A DNA stretch of 19,266 bases, taken from assembly GCA_964571275.1 (NCBI GenBank), contig CAZNCQ010000130.1, positions 1 through 19,266 of the forward strand, read 5' to 3'. The notes under the pieces are model-generated. The model worked only from the letters and a program-made list of their open reading frames with translations. It ran no database searches and was not told the origin of the DNA. Positions 1-8,295 of this stretch are shown here, in pieces (within the stretch, counting starts at the first letter, position 1; each line of letters starts with the position of its first letter). This DNA comes from DASRQZ01 sp964571275. Lineage in GTDB: Bacteria > Myxococcota_A > Polyangia > Fen-1088. A program made the translations under genes and the position numbers.

Positions 1-248
1 ACGCCGCCGGCGATGCGGAACGCGCCCAGCGAGATGCCGAGCACGCGGAAGATCACGCCGCCGAGCGCGCCGAAGGCGGCTAGCACGATGCCTCCGGCGA
101 GCGACGCGCGGAAGGCCGTGCGCCGCTTGTGGGCCAGCGTGTCGGATTGGGTCATCGAGAGGAACAGCGGCACGGCGGCGGGCGCGTCGACCACCAGCAA
201 CAGCGTCGTCAGCGTCGAGAACGTGAATGAGAGGACGGCGGTCAACAC
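1..248 (-). CDS. MarC family integral membrane protein, N-terminal part (cut by left edge)
   Basis: Reading the reverse strand from a GTG at 248 gives an open frame of about 82 codons that leaves the window. It begins with a hydrophobic helix (VLTAVLSFTFSTLTTLLLVV), then DAPAAVPLFLSMTQ and a basic stretch (HKRRTAFRAS), a second helix, and FRVLGISLGAFRIAGG. The order D-P-x-x-x-PLFLS, basic turn, then GIS-x-x-AFRIAGG is characteristic of the MarC/UPF0056 family of inner-membrane proteins. Their substrate is not firmly established; the old link to multidrug resistance has been questioned. An in-frame TGA lies five codons upstream, so the start must be GTG 248 or TTG 245. It follows the phytase-like gene by 38 bp on the same strand and may be co-transcribed. 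Family assignment rests on remembered motifs. Confidence 0.75.
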   Translation of the reverse strand, partial: MLTAVLSFTFSTLTTLLLVVDAPAAVPLFLSMTQSDTLAHKRRTAFRASLAGGIVLAAFGALGGVIFRVLGISLGAFRIAGG

Positions 249-286
249 GGGCCCATCATGTCACCGCGGATCGGCCGCGGCGAGGG

Positions 287-1330
287 TCAGGGCGGGTGGC
301 GAAACACGAACAGGCGCGGACGCCGGTCGCTGGCGGCGGCCGCCAGGTGGTCGTGGTTGTTGTCCATCACGATGAAGACGTGCCGGTCGTCGATCGCCAG
401 TCCCTCGGCGACGCCAAATCGACGGTCGTGGTAGGCGAAGCGCGGATCGTTCTCGGTGCGCGCGTAGCTCCAGCCGCCGCGTTCGACCCACGCGGTTGGG
501 GTGCGCTCGATACGCATGACGACGTGGCAATTGCGCTCGAGCGCGAAGACCTGGCCGTTCCACACCGTGAGGTCGGCGAAGTCGTTCTCGCGGCCGGGCG
601 GCGGCGTGCAGATCGAGCTCGGCATGGCCCAGGCCTGGACGTCGACGTGGCCGCGGTCGTGCTCGTCGTACAGACCGGCGGCCGGCAGCTCGATCAGGCC
701 GCGCAGATCGCGCTCCGCGGCCACCAGGATGCGCCCGTTCGGCAACCGCGCGAGCCCTTCGAGGCCGGCGTTGTTGATGTGGAGCATGCCGAGCGGGCGG
801 CCGATCTCGTCGAGCGAGGGGGTGAGCCAGTGGGTCGCGCCGCCGGCCTCGACGCGCAGGATCCGCGAGCGGCCCTCGCTGGCCAGGAGCAGCCTGGCGC
901 CGCCGTGGCCGTCGGTCCCGTCGAACACGACGCCTTCGAGGTCGGTGGGGCGCGGCCCGTTGTCGGGCGGGCGCAGGCGCACGAACGGGCGGAGGGTGGC
1001 GATGGCGACGGCGACGGCGGCGACGTCGGAGCTGACCAGGATCTCGTAGACCGCGTCGTCGTGGCGGTCCGACACCGTGAGGAGCCGCCCGTCGAGCAAG
1101 GTGAGCCCGGATGGCTGAAAGTCATCGGTGATCGCGATCGGCAGGGCGCGCTCCATTTCCAGCTCGGGCGGCGTGGTTCCCGCGCAGGTGACCGGCGGCC
1201 CGCCGCGCGCGAGCCATTCGGCAGAGGCGCCTCGTTTCGCCGCGCACGCGCCGGCGCCGCATGTGGCGGCGATGGCACCAGCGATGGTGAGCGCGGTGGC
1301 GGCAGAGTGGCCCCTGTTGAACAGCGGCAT
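287..1330 (-). CDS. Phytase-like / esterase-like predicted lipoprotein
   Basis: This 347-residue protein has a hydrophobic N-terminal segment (about residues 11-28) ending at a Cys in GAGAC (Cys28), which suggests export and possibly lipidation, although the lipobox is weak. The mature part shows repeated beta-propeller-like strands: SGLTLLDGRLLTVSDRHDD (74-92), DLEGVVFDG (130-138), NNAGLEGLARLPNGRILVAAE (186-206) and VAEGLAIDDRHVFIVMDN (307-324). The recurring L/A-EG-[LV] and D-x-R motifs are typical of the phytase-like/esterase-like family (Pfam Phytase-like), whose substrates are mostly unknown. An in-frame ATG exists 18 codons upstream (1384). I prefer ATG 1330 because it places the signal peptide at the terminus. 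The opposite strand also has a long open frame here, but it encodes low-complexity Arg/Ala/Gly sequence and is a shadow. Specific activity is unknown. Confidence 0.8.
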   Translation of the reverse strand: MPLFNRGHSAATALTIAGAIAATCGAGACAAKRGASAEWLARGGPPVTCAGTTPPELEMERALPIAITDDFQPSGLTLLDGRLLTVSDRHDDAVYEILVSSDVAAVAVAIATLRPFVRLRPPDNGPRPTDLEGVVFDGTDGHGGARLLLASEGRSRILRVEAGGATHWLTPSLDEIGRPLGMLHINNAGLEGLARLPNGRILVAAERDLRGLIELPAAGLYDEHDRGHVDVQAWAMPSSICTPPPGRENDFADLTVWNGQVFALERNCHVVMRIERTPTAWVERGGWSYARTENDPRFAYHDRRFGVAEGLAIDDRHVFIVMDNNHDHLAAAASDRRPRLFVFRHPP

Positions 1331-1407
1331 GGCGGTGCGCGGGCATCCTAGCCCAGCGGGGGTGGCGCTGTGGTGCGCACGCACGACGGGCGGACCTCCT
1401 CACCCAA

Positions 1408-1439
1408 CCCTCTCCTCCACGCGGACGTGGAGGAGAGGG
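1408..1439. repeat. Perfect 14-bp inverted repeat, 4-nt loop
   Basis: The left arm is ccctctcctccacg (1408-1421), the loop cgga (1422-1425) and the right arm cgtggaggagaggg (1426-1439), with all 14 pairs matching. There is no T-tract, so it is not a classic intrinsic terminator. It lies upstream of both divergent genes, where a terminator would not be expected. A pyrimidine-rich arm paired with a purine-rich arm resembles dispersed palindromic (REP-like) elements of large soil-bacterial genomes. That identity is inference. Confidence 0.8.
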
Positions 1440-1447
1440 CATCGGAA

Positions 1448-1547
1448 NNNNNNNNNNNNNNNNNNNNNNNNNNNNNNNNNNNNNNNNNNNNNNNNNNNNN
1501 NNNNNNNNNNNNNNNNNNNNNNNNNNNNNNNNNNNNNNNNNNNNNNN
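1448..1547. other. Assembly gap (100 N)
   Basis: Exactly 100 unknown bases, a conventional placeholder for a scaffold gap of unknown size. The ten bases before the gap (1438-1447, ggcatcggaa) equal the last ten bases of the 13-bp repeat unit that starts right after it. The gap therefore most likely sits inside one tandem array that the assembler could not resolve, and the true length is unknown. Confidence 0.97.
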
Positions 1548-1612
1548 TCAGGCATCGGAATCAGGCATCGGAATCAGGCATCGGAATCAGGCATCGGAAT
1601 CAGGCATCGGAA
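1548..1612. repeat. 13-bp tandem repeat, five perfect copies, continuing into the gap
   Basis: The unit tcaggcatcggaa is repeated five times without mismatch (1548-1560, 1561-1573, 1574-1586, 1587-1599, 1600-1612). A degenerate copy follows (tcacgcgtacggaa, 1613-1626), and a partial copy (ggcatcggaa, 1438-1447) lies on the far side of the gap. The 13-base period is not a multiple of three, so the array is probably non-coding. The identity of the copies suggests recent expansion or copy-number variation. Confidence 0.95.
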
Positions 1613-1688
1613 TCACGCGTACGGAATCTCGAGGGACGACGGATCGAGGGATCTCCCGGTCGCACGCGAGATCCGGTAAAGTATTCGT

Positions 1689-2579
1689 GTGCGACGAATG
1701 CTGACGTTCCGATCGCCGAGGTTCGTTCTCTTGCGCGCGCTCACGCTGCGCGCAACGCTGGGGCTGGCCGTCATCGTCTCGGCGGGACTGGTCGTGGCGA
1801 GCGGGCCGGCGCTGGCGGCGCCGCTCGACAAGCGCGAGCTGGAGGCGCGAGCCGACTTCGCGGCCGGCCGCTACCAGAAGGCGGTCGACACGTTTGCGCA
1901 GCTATTCGCCGACACCGGGGATCCGCTGTACCTGCGCAACATCGGGCGCTGCTATCAGAAGATGAAGCGCGCGCAAGAAGCCATCGACAGCTTCCAGGAG
2001 TATCTGCTCAAGGGAAAGAACCTGAGCCAATCGGAACGCCAGGAGATCGAGGGCTACGTCAAGGAGATGCAGGCGCTGAAGGCTTCGGAAGCGCCGCCGC
2101 CGGCGCCCGCGCCGGCCGTCACGCCGCCGGCCCCGAGCGCGCCGCTGCCGGTGGTCACGGCCGCCCCGTTCGAGCCGCTCGCGCCGCTGCCCTCCAGCGC
2201 AGTCGGCGGTTCCACCGCGCCGCCACCCGCGAGCGCCGGCGAGGGTCACCGGTTTCGCGTCGCCGGCATCGCGACCGCCGCCGGCGGGGTCGCGCTGATC
2301 GCCGTCGGGATCGGATTCGGCGCCGCCGCGCAATCGGCCGCGGACGACGTCGGCAAGAAGTACAACTCGTCAACCGACAGCGCGGGCAAGCGCGACGCCA
2401 CCTTGCAATGGGTCGGCTACGGCGTCGGCGCTGCGGCGCTGGCGACCGGCGTGCTGCTCTACGTGCACGGGCGCCAGCCCGACGGCGAGCACGCGTCGGC
2501 CGACCGATCACGCCGGCTGCACGGCGTGGCCTGGCTCGACGGACACGCGGGCGCCGTGCTGCTGGAAGGAGCGTTCTGA
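1689..2579 (+). CDS. TPR-containing exported/membrane protein of myxobacterial type
   Basis: The 296-residue product starts with a long signal sequence (hydrophobic core about residues 21-40, cleavage near PALA-APLD at 44). A TPR-like helical region follows (about 46-100: ELEARADFAAGRYQKAVDTF and then PLYLRNIGRCYQKMKRAQEA). Next come a Pro/Ala-rich linker (about 115-180) and two hydrophobic segments near 197-220 and 241-260. This layout (signal, TPR, PA linker, paired membrane helices) is common in myxobacteria, often near Ser/Thr kinases. TPRs mediate protein contacts; the partner is unknown. I chose GTG 1689 because ggtaaag (1675-1681) lies seven bases upstream; ATG 1698 is the alternative. 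The TGA stop shares one base with the next gene's ATG (tgatg), implying coupled translation with the lipoprotein. Confidence 0.82.
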   Translation: MRRMLTFRSPRFVLLRALTLRATLGLAVIVSAGLVVASGPALAAPLDKRELEARADFAAGRYQKAVDTFAQLFADTGDPLYLRNIGRCYQKMKRAQEAIDSFQEYLLKGKNLSQSERQEIEGYVKEMQALKASEAPPPAPAPAVTPPAPSAPLPVVTAAPFEPLAPLPSSAVGGSTAPPPASAGEGHRFRVAGIATAAGGVALIAVGIGFGAAAQSAADDVGKKYNSSTDSAGKRDATLQWVGYGVGAAALATGVLLYVHGRQPDGEHASADRSRRLHGVAWLDGHAGAVLLEGAF

Positions 2580-3922
2580 TGGCGCGCGCAATCGTGGCCG
2601 TGGCGCTCGGCGCCGTCTTCACGATCGCCGCCGGCTGCAGCTACTCTCCGCGCTTCGTCAGCGGCGTCACCCAGTGCGCCGACTCGCCGCCGCTCTGTCC
2701 GGGCGGCTTCGTATGCGACACCGCGGCCGGCGTGTGCGTGATCTCGGGCGGCGGCAACGACGCGGGAACCGATACGACCACCAGCGACGTCCCGGCCGAT
2801 CGCGTGGCCGACACTGGCAGCAACAGCGACGCGCCCGTCGACAACGGCGCCGGCGACGTCCACCCCGGCGACGCGGGCACCGACGCCAGTTGCACCAACA
2901 TCGTGTCGTCGCCGGACAACTGCGGCGTATGTGGGCATTCGTGCGGCGGTGGCATGTGCATGCTCGGCGTTTGCCAGCCGATGACGCTGGCCGGAGTGAC
3001 GGCGGCGACCAGCATCTCCGTCGACGCCACGCAGATCTACTTCACGACCGACACGAAGATCCTCGCCTGTCCCAAGAGCGGCTGCGTTCTGCAACCGACG
3101 CAGCTCGACGACATGGGCACCACCGGCTACTCGACCTGGGCCGTGAACGTCACCAACGGCAACCTGTTCTTCATGTCGGCGCCGACCCAGGCCGGCACGG
3201 AGCACGACGATCTCTTCGAGTGTCCGCTCGCCGGGTGTCCCTCGCCGCCGGCGATCATCGGCGTCGCCATGCCCTACGGTGTCGACTACCTCGGCAACGC
3301 GGGCAACGACGTCTACTGGTCGGACGACCAGGTGAACAAGACCTTCCGCCGCGCCTGCCCGGCGAACACCGGCAGCGCCGTGCAGTGCGACCCGATGGTG
3401 ACCGTGCTGAACGAATCGATCGGCCCCCACCTGCTGGCGGGCAGCGGCGGCACGGAGTTCTACTTCGTCGACGCGGCCGGCTTGCAGAAGTGCCCGTACG
3501 CCGGCTGTCCCGGCACGCCGCCGGTGCCGACGCCGACGTTGCTCACGTCGATGGTCCCGACCGGCGTGGTCAACTACGGCGGGTTGCTCTACCTGCAATT
3601 CGGCGACGCGATGCACACGCTGAACGGCGCGATCCGGACCTGCAACCCGGTCGATTGCGACACGCAGACGCCGAAGAACTTCATCGCTAACCGCGATCCG
3701 ATCACGGCGCTGACCGTCGACGCGCAGGGGGTGTACTGGCTCGAGGACGCCGTGATCTACTCCTGCCCGCGCACCGGCTGCGTGGGCGGCCCGCGCATGC
3801 TGGCCAGCGGGCTGGTGCCGATCACGACGTCCGGCTTCAACGCCCACCCGATCGTCACCGACGACGCGTTCGTCTACTGGATCCAGGACGCCACGGGCAC
3901 GGTGAAGCGGATCGCGAAGTAG
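2579..3922 (+). CDS. Cys-rich lipoprotein with propeller-like CPxxGC repeats
   Basis: The 447-residue product has a signal peptide with lipobox-like TIAAGC (lipidated Cys20). An N-terminal Cys cluster follows (C33, C40, C46, C53), then an Asp/Thr/Gly-rich disordered linker (57-104) and a second Cys module with the pattern CTN-x-x-x-SPDNCGVCGHSC (105-122), a type frequent in myxobacterial surface proteins. From about residue 135 the chain has recurring strands such as QIYFTTD, DVYWSDD, EFYFVDA, GVYWLED and FVYWIQD. Most are followed by a two-Cys loop: ACPKSGC 163-169, ECPLAGC 214-220, KCPYAGC 304-310, TCNPVDC 354-360 and SCPRTGC 395-401. This suggests a 5-6 bladed beta-propeller stapled by disulfides. 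It is probably at the cell surface, with unknown ligand. Its ATG overlaps the TPR gene's stop, and it converges on the kinase. Confidence 0.85.
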   Translation: MARAIVAVALGAVFTIAAGCSYSPRFVSGVTQCADSPPLCPGGFVCDTAAGVCVISGGGNDAGTDTTTSDVPADRVADTGSNSDAPVDNGAGDVHPGDAGTDASCTNIVSSPDNCGVCGHSCGGGMCMLGVCQPMTLAGVTAATSISVDATQIYFTTDTKILACPKSGCVLQPTQLDDMGTTGYSTWAVNVTNGNLFFMSAPTQAGTEHDDLFECPLAGCPSPPAIIGVAMPYGVDYLGNAGNDVYWSDDQVNKTFRRACPANTGSAVQCDPMVTVLNESIGPHLLAGSGGTEFYFVDAAGLQKCPYAGCPGTPPVPTPTLLTSMVPTGVVNYGGLLYLQFGDAMHTLNGAIRTCNPVDCDTQTPKNFIANRDPITALTVDAQGVYWLEDAVIYSCPRTGCVGGPRMLASGLVPITTSGFNAHPIVTDDAFVYWIQDATGTVKRIAK

Positions 3923-3946
3923 CGCCCGCGCGGCGCGCGCGGGCGC
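3922..3946. terminator. Bidirectional GC hairpin between convergent genes
   Basis: An 11-bp perfect stem (gcgcccgcgcg, 3922-3932, pairing with cgcgcgggcgc, 3936-3946) with a 3-base loop fills the 25-bp space between the stops of the plus-strand lipoprotein and the minus-strand kinase. There is no T-tract. The position suggests a shared terminator or a block to read-through. Confidence 0.6.
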
Positions 3947-3947
3947 C

Positions 3948-5561
<1,614 letters not shown>

Positions 5562-5567
5562 CTCGAG

Positions 5568-5637
5568 GTCACGTGGGTCGGGCGAATGGCGTGGCTCATC
5601 CGGAGCCGCCCATTGCGGCCGCGAGCCCACCCGTGAC
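5568..5637. repeat. Nested inverted repeats between protease and kinase genes
   Basis: The outer arms gtcacgtggg (5568-5577) and cccacccgtgac (5626-5637) pair over ten bases with a 2-base bulge. They enclose a small hairpin, ggctc-atccg-gagcc (5593-5607). The structure lies just after the protease stop and upstream of the preferred kinase start. It may attenuate read-through from the protease gene into the kinase gene. No T-tract is present. Confidence 0.4.
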
Positions 5638-5648
5638 TATCGCATGAT

Positions 5649-7562
5649 TCAGGGTCGCCGGCGCCGCCGAGCGAACACCAGCGCGACGCCGCTGAGCAGG
5701 AGCGCGTCGTACGACATCGACGCCGATCCGCTCGCCGGAGTCTCGAGGTCGCACGCGCAACCACCATTGACCGTGCTGGTGAGGCCGCCGCCGGGCGCTC
5801 CGCCTGCCGCCGTCGTTCCACCCGCGCCCGTCGTGGTGCCGCCGGCGCCTGTCGTGCCGCCCGCGCCGCCCGCACCGGTGGAGCCGCCCGCGCCGGTCGT
5901 GGTGCCGCCCGCGCCCGTCGCGCCGCCCGCGCCGCGGCCCCCGGCGCCGCTGCCGCCTCCGGTCCCTGCGCTCCCTCCGGTTCCGGTGGCGCCGCCCGCG
6001 CCGGTCACGCCGCCGTCGGTGCTGGCGCCGCCGTCGGGTCCGGTGCCGCAGGTCGTGGGACCCGAACCCTGGAGCGCCGTGCCGTCGACGCAGGTGTTGT
6101 CGCCCGTGCCGCCCGTGATGGTGACCGTGACGCTGGCGGAGTTGGTGTCGGCCGAATTGAGCGTGAAGCTGACGCCGCCCGCCGGATCGGTGAACGTCTG
6201 GCCGACCGTCATCGGATCCCACGCCGTCGTCGCCGGGTTCATGTCGAGCAAGAACGTCCGCACGCCGTTCTGGGTCGCGGGCGGAATGTCCGCCGCCGCG
6301 TGCACGTAGACGCCGGTCTTCATACCGGTGTCCATGCCCTGGCCGCCGCGCAGCTCCAGGTAGTAAAAGCCGACGGTCACGTTGCCGTTCGATTGCGACG
6401 TGGTCGTGGTGCGCACCGGCGCCGCGGCCGGCATCGGGATCTGCAGCGCCTGGATGCCGTTGCAGGGGATTTCGATCGGCAGCAGCGTGAACGTGCCGCT
6501 GGTCTTGAGCTTGACCGCGTTGCAGCTCTTGAAGAATCCGCTGTACCACTTCTCGACCGACATCAAGTGACGGCAACCGCCGCCCATGACCGTCATCGGA
6601 TTGCCGTACTCGTTGCTGGTGCAGGTCGACGTGTCGTTGGCGATGGTGGCGCCGGTGCACTTCATCGTCGACGCGTGCATCAGTCCGAAGTTGTGGCCCA
6701 GCTCCTGGCCGGTGGCGGTGCAGAACGTTCCGTCGTTGTTCAGCCAGACGTATTTGCCGGGCTTCGCCGACGTTCCCTGCGCGCCCCAACCCGGGCCGCA
6801 ATCCTGCTCGCTGCCCCAGTAGAGATAGTAATGTTGATAGGTGCGGCCGAGAGCGGTCACCTGCGAGACCACGTTCATCGCCAGCGGGTCGAAGTTGTTG
6901 CACGCCGTGCCCGCGAACGGAATCGGACCCTCGACCTGCCCGACCAGCTTCACCATGCCGTACGAGTTCTCGTCGTAGTACTGCGCCACCGACTTGTCGC
7001 CGGCCTTGGTGCCAAACAACGGTCCGGCATTTTGCGCGAAGATCAATGATTGCGCGGCGGCGGTGGTTTGATTCACGCCGCCACCGTTGACATCCATTTG
7101 CACCCACGCGACGGTGACGTTGGTCGACGGCTGCCCGATCAACGCGCGGCGAATCAGCCCCGGTTCATCGCCGGTCGCGTCGGGCAACACCACCTGGCGA
7201 TCGACGCGGAAGGCGTCGCCTTCCGGTTGACCCCAGACGCGCAGCTGGGTCGACGACGTCAGGTTGGGATCCGCTGAGAAGATCAACGGCACCGGCTTCG
7301 CGCTGCCCGCCGGGGTCAGGAAGTACCGGGTGCTCGGCGTCCCCTCGGCGTTGAGGACCGACACCGCGGTCAGCTCGCCGGTGAGCGCGCCCGCCGCGTT
7401 GTCCTCGCCGCTCGGCGTCGCAGACGCGGGCCCCGCCGTCGTCGCGGGATCGCCGGTGCAGCCGAGCGCGCCCAGGGCCGCGACGGCGCCCCATCGCAGG
7501 ACCGCCCGCCATGCGTGCCGGCAAACCTGCCGCGTCGAGCTCGCCAATGAGGCATGAGACAT
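5649..7562 (-). CDS. Gametolysin-like (M11) surface metalloprotease with MYXO-CTERM-like signal
   Basis: The 637-residue product starts with an export signal (hydrophobic 21-34) and a possible lipidated Cys35 (GALGC). An Ig-like N-terminal region (about 60-150) precedes the catalytic domain. Its centre is GQELGHNFGLMH (285-296), that is QExxHxxGxxH, with Met-turn-like YGNPMTVMGGG (319-329), the signature of peptidase family M11. Gln286 stands where most metzincins have the first zinc-binding His; gametolysin-type enzymes of green algae are known for this Q variant. A beta-rich domain with VGQTFTDPAGGVSFTL (453-468) follows, then a Gly/Thr/Ala linker (519-593). The end, GGCACD (601-605), hydrophobic 619-630 and RRRRR, matches the MYXO-CTERM pattern. 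Start ATG 7562 is fixed by a strong ribosome site 6 bases upstream. The upstream frame extension to 7844 runs antisense to the sigma gene and is rejected. Active enzyme is likely but unproven. Confidence 0.85.
   Translation of the reverse strand: MSHASLASSTRQVCRHAWRAVLRWGAVAALGALGCTGDPATTAGPASATPSGEDNAAGALTGELTAVSVLNAEGTPSTRYFLTPAGSAKPVPLIFSADPNLTSSTQLRVWGQPEGDAFRVDRQVVLPDATGDEPGLIRRALIGQPSTNVTVAWVQMDVNGGGVNQTTAAAQSLIFAQNAGPLFGTKAGDKSVAQYYDENSYGMVKLVGQVEGPIPFAGTACNNFDPLAMNVVSQVTALGRTYQHYYLYWGSEQDCGPGWGAQGTSAKPGKYVWLNNDGTFCTATGQELGHNFGLMHASTMKCTGATIANDTSTCTSNEYGNPMTVMGGGCRHLMSVEKWYSGFFKSCNAVKLKTSGTFTLLPIEIPCNGIQALQIPMPAAAPVRTTTTSQSNGNVTVGFYYLELRGGQGMDTGMKTGVYVHAAADIPPATQNGVRTFLLDMNPATTAWDPMTVGQTFTDPAGGVSFTLNSADTNSASVTVTITGGTGDNTCVDGTALQGSGPTTCGTGPDGGASTDGGVTGAGGATGTGGSAGTGGGSGAGGRGAGGATGAGGTTTGAGGSTGAGGAGGTTGAGGTTTGAGGTTAAGGAPGGGLTSTVNGGCACDLETPASGSASMSYDALLLSGVALVFARRRRRP
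5784..6008 (-). repeat. Gly/Thr/Ala-rich degenerate repeat region inside the protease gene
   Basis: Residues 519-593 of the protease consist almost only of Gly, Ala, Thr and Ser, in short units such as GAGGTTT, GAGGST and GTGGSA. On the DNA this appears as degenerate GCC/GCG/CCG-rich blocks. It likely forms a flexible stalk between the folded protease and the membrane-spanning sorting signal, and could vary in length between strains. Confidence 0.85.
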
Positions 7563-7568
7563 GCAGTT

Positions 7569-7576
7569 CTCTCCTT
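7569..7576 (-). promoter_or_regulatory. Strong ribosome binding site of the M11-type protease
   Basis: Read on the minus strand this is AAGGAGAG, six bases before ATG 7562. It is one of the two best Shine-Dalgarno matches in the window and decides against the upstream start at 7844. Confidence 0.85.
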
Positions 7577-7606
7577 CCGCGCGGTTTGGGGGCGCTATCG
7601 GGAAAG

Positions 7607-7632
7607 AGACCGGTCGCGCCCGCAATGGTTCA
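7607..7632 (-). promoter_or_regulatory. Possible ECF-type promoter for the protease
   Basis: On the minus strand, TGAACC (7632-7627) and GTCT (7610-7607) are separated by 16 bases. That resembles the AAC-type -35 and GTC-type -10 elements used by many ECF sigma factors. A start near 7600 would give a leader of about 40 bases with the ribosome site inside it. Such short motifs arise by chance in GC-rich DNA, so this is only a candidate for control by the neighbouring sigma factor. Confidence 0.2.
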
Positions 7633-7689
7633 GCGAAGCGAGAAAATGACCCGCGACGCCCGGATCGTGTCTCTGGGTAGGGGAAAGCC

Positions 7690-8295
7690 ATGGCAACCGT
7701 TGCGGTCGCGCTGCGACTCTGCTCTGATTCTGCCGTGAAGGCGGTGCCCGGAAATCCCCTGGACGCCGGCGTCGCGCCGGGCTCGGGGGAGCACGGTGCC
7801 GAGCTGCGGCGGCGGCTGACCGACCTGTTCGGCGAGCACTCCACGCACGTCGCGCGCCTCGCCTACCGGCTGCTCGGCCGCGAGGACGAGGTCGACGACA
7901 TCGTCCAGGACGTCTTCATGTCTCTCTATCGCCACCTGGATCGGATCCGCCAGACGGAAGCGTTGCGGAGCTGGCTCCAGACCACCACGGTGCGCATGGT
8001 GCGCCGCCGTCTGCGCGTGCGTCGCATTGGTTTCCTGCTGCGCCTGCGCGATCGCGTCGAGGCGCCGGAGCTGGAGAGCCCCGGCGCCAGCGGCGAGGAT
8101 CGCGCCGCGCTCTGGCGCGTGCACCGCGCGCTGGAAGGGGTCAGCGTCAACGCGCGCATCGCCTGGGTGTTCCGCTACCTCGAGCAAGAGAGCATCGACG
8201 ACGTCGCGCGCCTGTGCGGCTGCTCGACGTCGACGGCCAAGCGGCGCATCGCCGAGGCTCATCACGTGGTCAGAAAGGCGCTCCGCGATGACTGA
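7690..8295 (+). CDS. ECF (group 4) RNA polymerase sigma-70 family factor
   Basis: The 201-residue product has region 2 at about 40-110, including RLAYRLLGREDEVDDIVQDV (56-75) and SLYRHLDRI, then a short basic linker. Region 4 spans about 138-196, with the helix-turn-helix IDDVARLCGCSTSTAKRRIAEA (169-190). Regions 1 and 3 are absent, as expected for ECF factors. It would direct RNA polymerase to a small set of promoters, probably including its own operon. ATG 7690 is preceded by ggggaaag (7680-7687); the first 35 residues are unusual for the family, so a later start cannot be excluded. Its stop overlaps the next gene's ATG by 8 bp (atgactga), so the FecR-type protein is translationally coupled and is the obvious candidate regulator. 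It is divergent from the protease with 127 bp between starts. Confidence 0.93.
   Translation: MATVAVALRLCSDSAVKAVPGNPLDAGVAPGSGEHGAELRRRLTDLFGEHSTHVARLAYRLLGREDEVDDIVQDVFMSLYRHLDRIRQTEALRSWLQTTTVRMVRRRLRVRRIGFLLRLRDRVEAPELESPGASGEDRAALWRVHRALEGVSVNARIAWVFRYLEQESIDDVARLCGCSTSTAKRRIAEAHHVVRKALRDD

Larger units (their letters stand above)
1331..1688. other. Gene-free stretch with hairpin, assembly gap and tandem repeat
   Basis: These 358 bases separate the divergent phytase-like and TPR genes. They hold a perfect 14-bp hairpin (1408-1439), 100 unknown bases (1448-1547), a 13-bp tandem repeat (1548-1612) and a unique leader of about 75 bases before the TPR gene. Promoters for both flanking genes should lie here, but I could not make out a convincing -35/-10 pair. 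Any frame drawn through the N run is artificial. Confidence 0.85.

Noticed and set aside
227..1351. Long plus-strand open frame of 374 codons opposite the phytase-like gene
   Set aside because: Composition is low-complexity Arg/Ala/Gly/Asp-Val without domain motifs. The minus strand gives a signal peptide and propeller motifs over the same bases.
1548..1612. Could the repeats be a CRISPR array?
   Set aside because: The 13-bp units are directly adjacent with no spacers and no cas genes are nearby.
1370..2578. Frame running through the N gap and tandem repeat into the Cys-rich lipoprotein
   Set aside because: The frame exists only because N codons carry no stops and a 13-bp repeat has an open frame. 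The real gene starts at ATG 2579 with its own signal peptide.
2459..3847. 462-codon minus-strand frame opposite the Cys-rich lipoprotein
   Set aside because: It has Arg/Val/Ala-rich sequence without domains. The plus strand has a lipobox, Cys modules and ordered repeats.
5596..7107. 503-codon frame inside the protease gene
   Set aside because: It is His/Arg/Asp-Gly repeat-like sequence produced by the GC-rich linker read in a different frame; the protease frame carries the zinc motif and sorting signal.
7563..7844. N-terminal extension of the protease to an ATG at 7844
   Set aside because: It would overlap the start of the sigma-factor gene and place the signal peptide internally; the ribosome site at 7569-7576 fixes the start at 7562.
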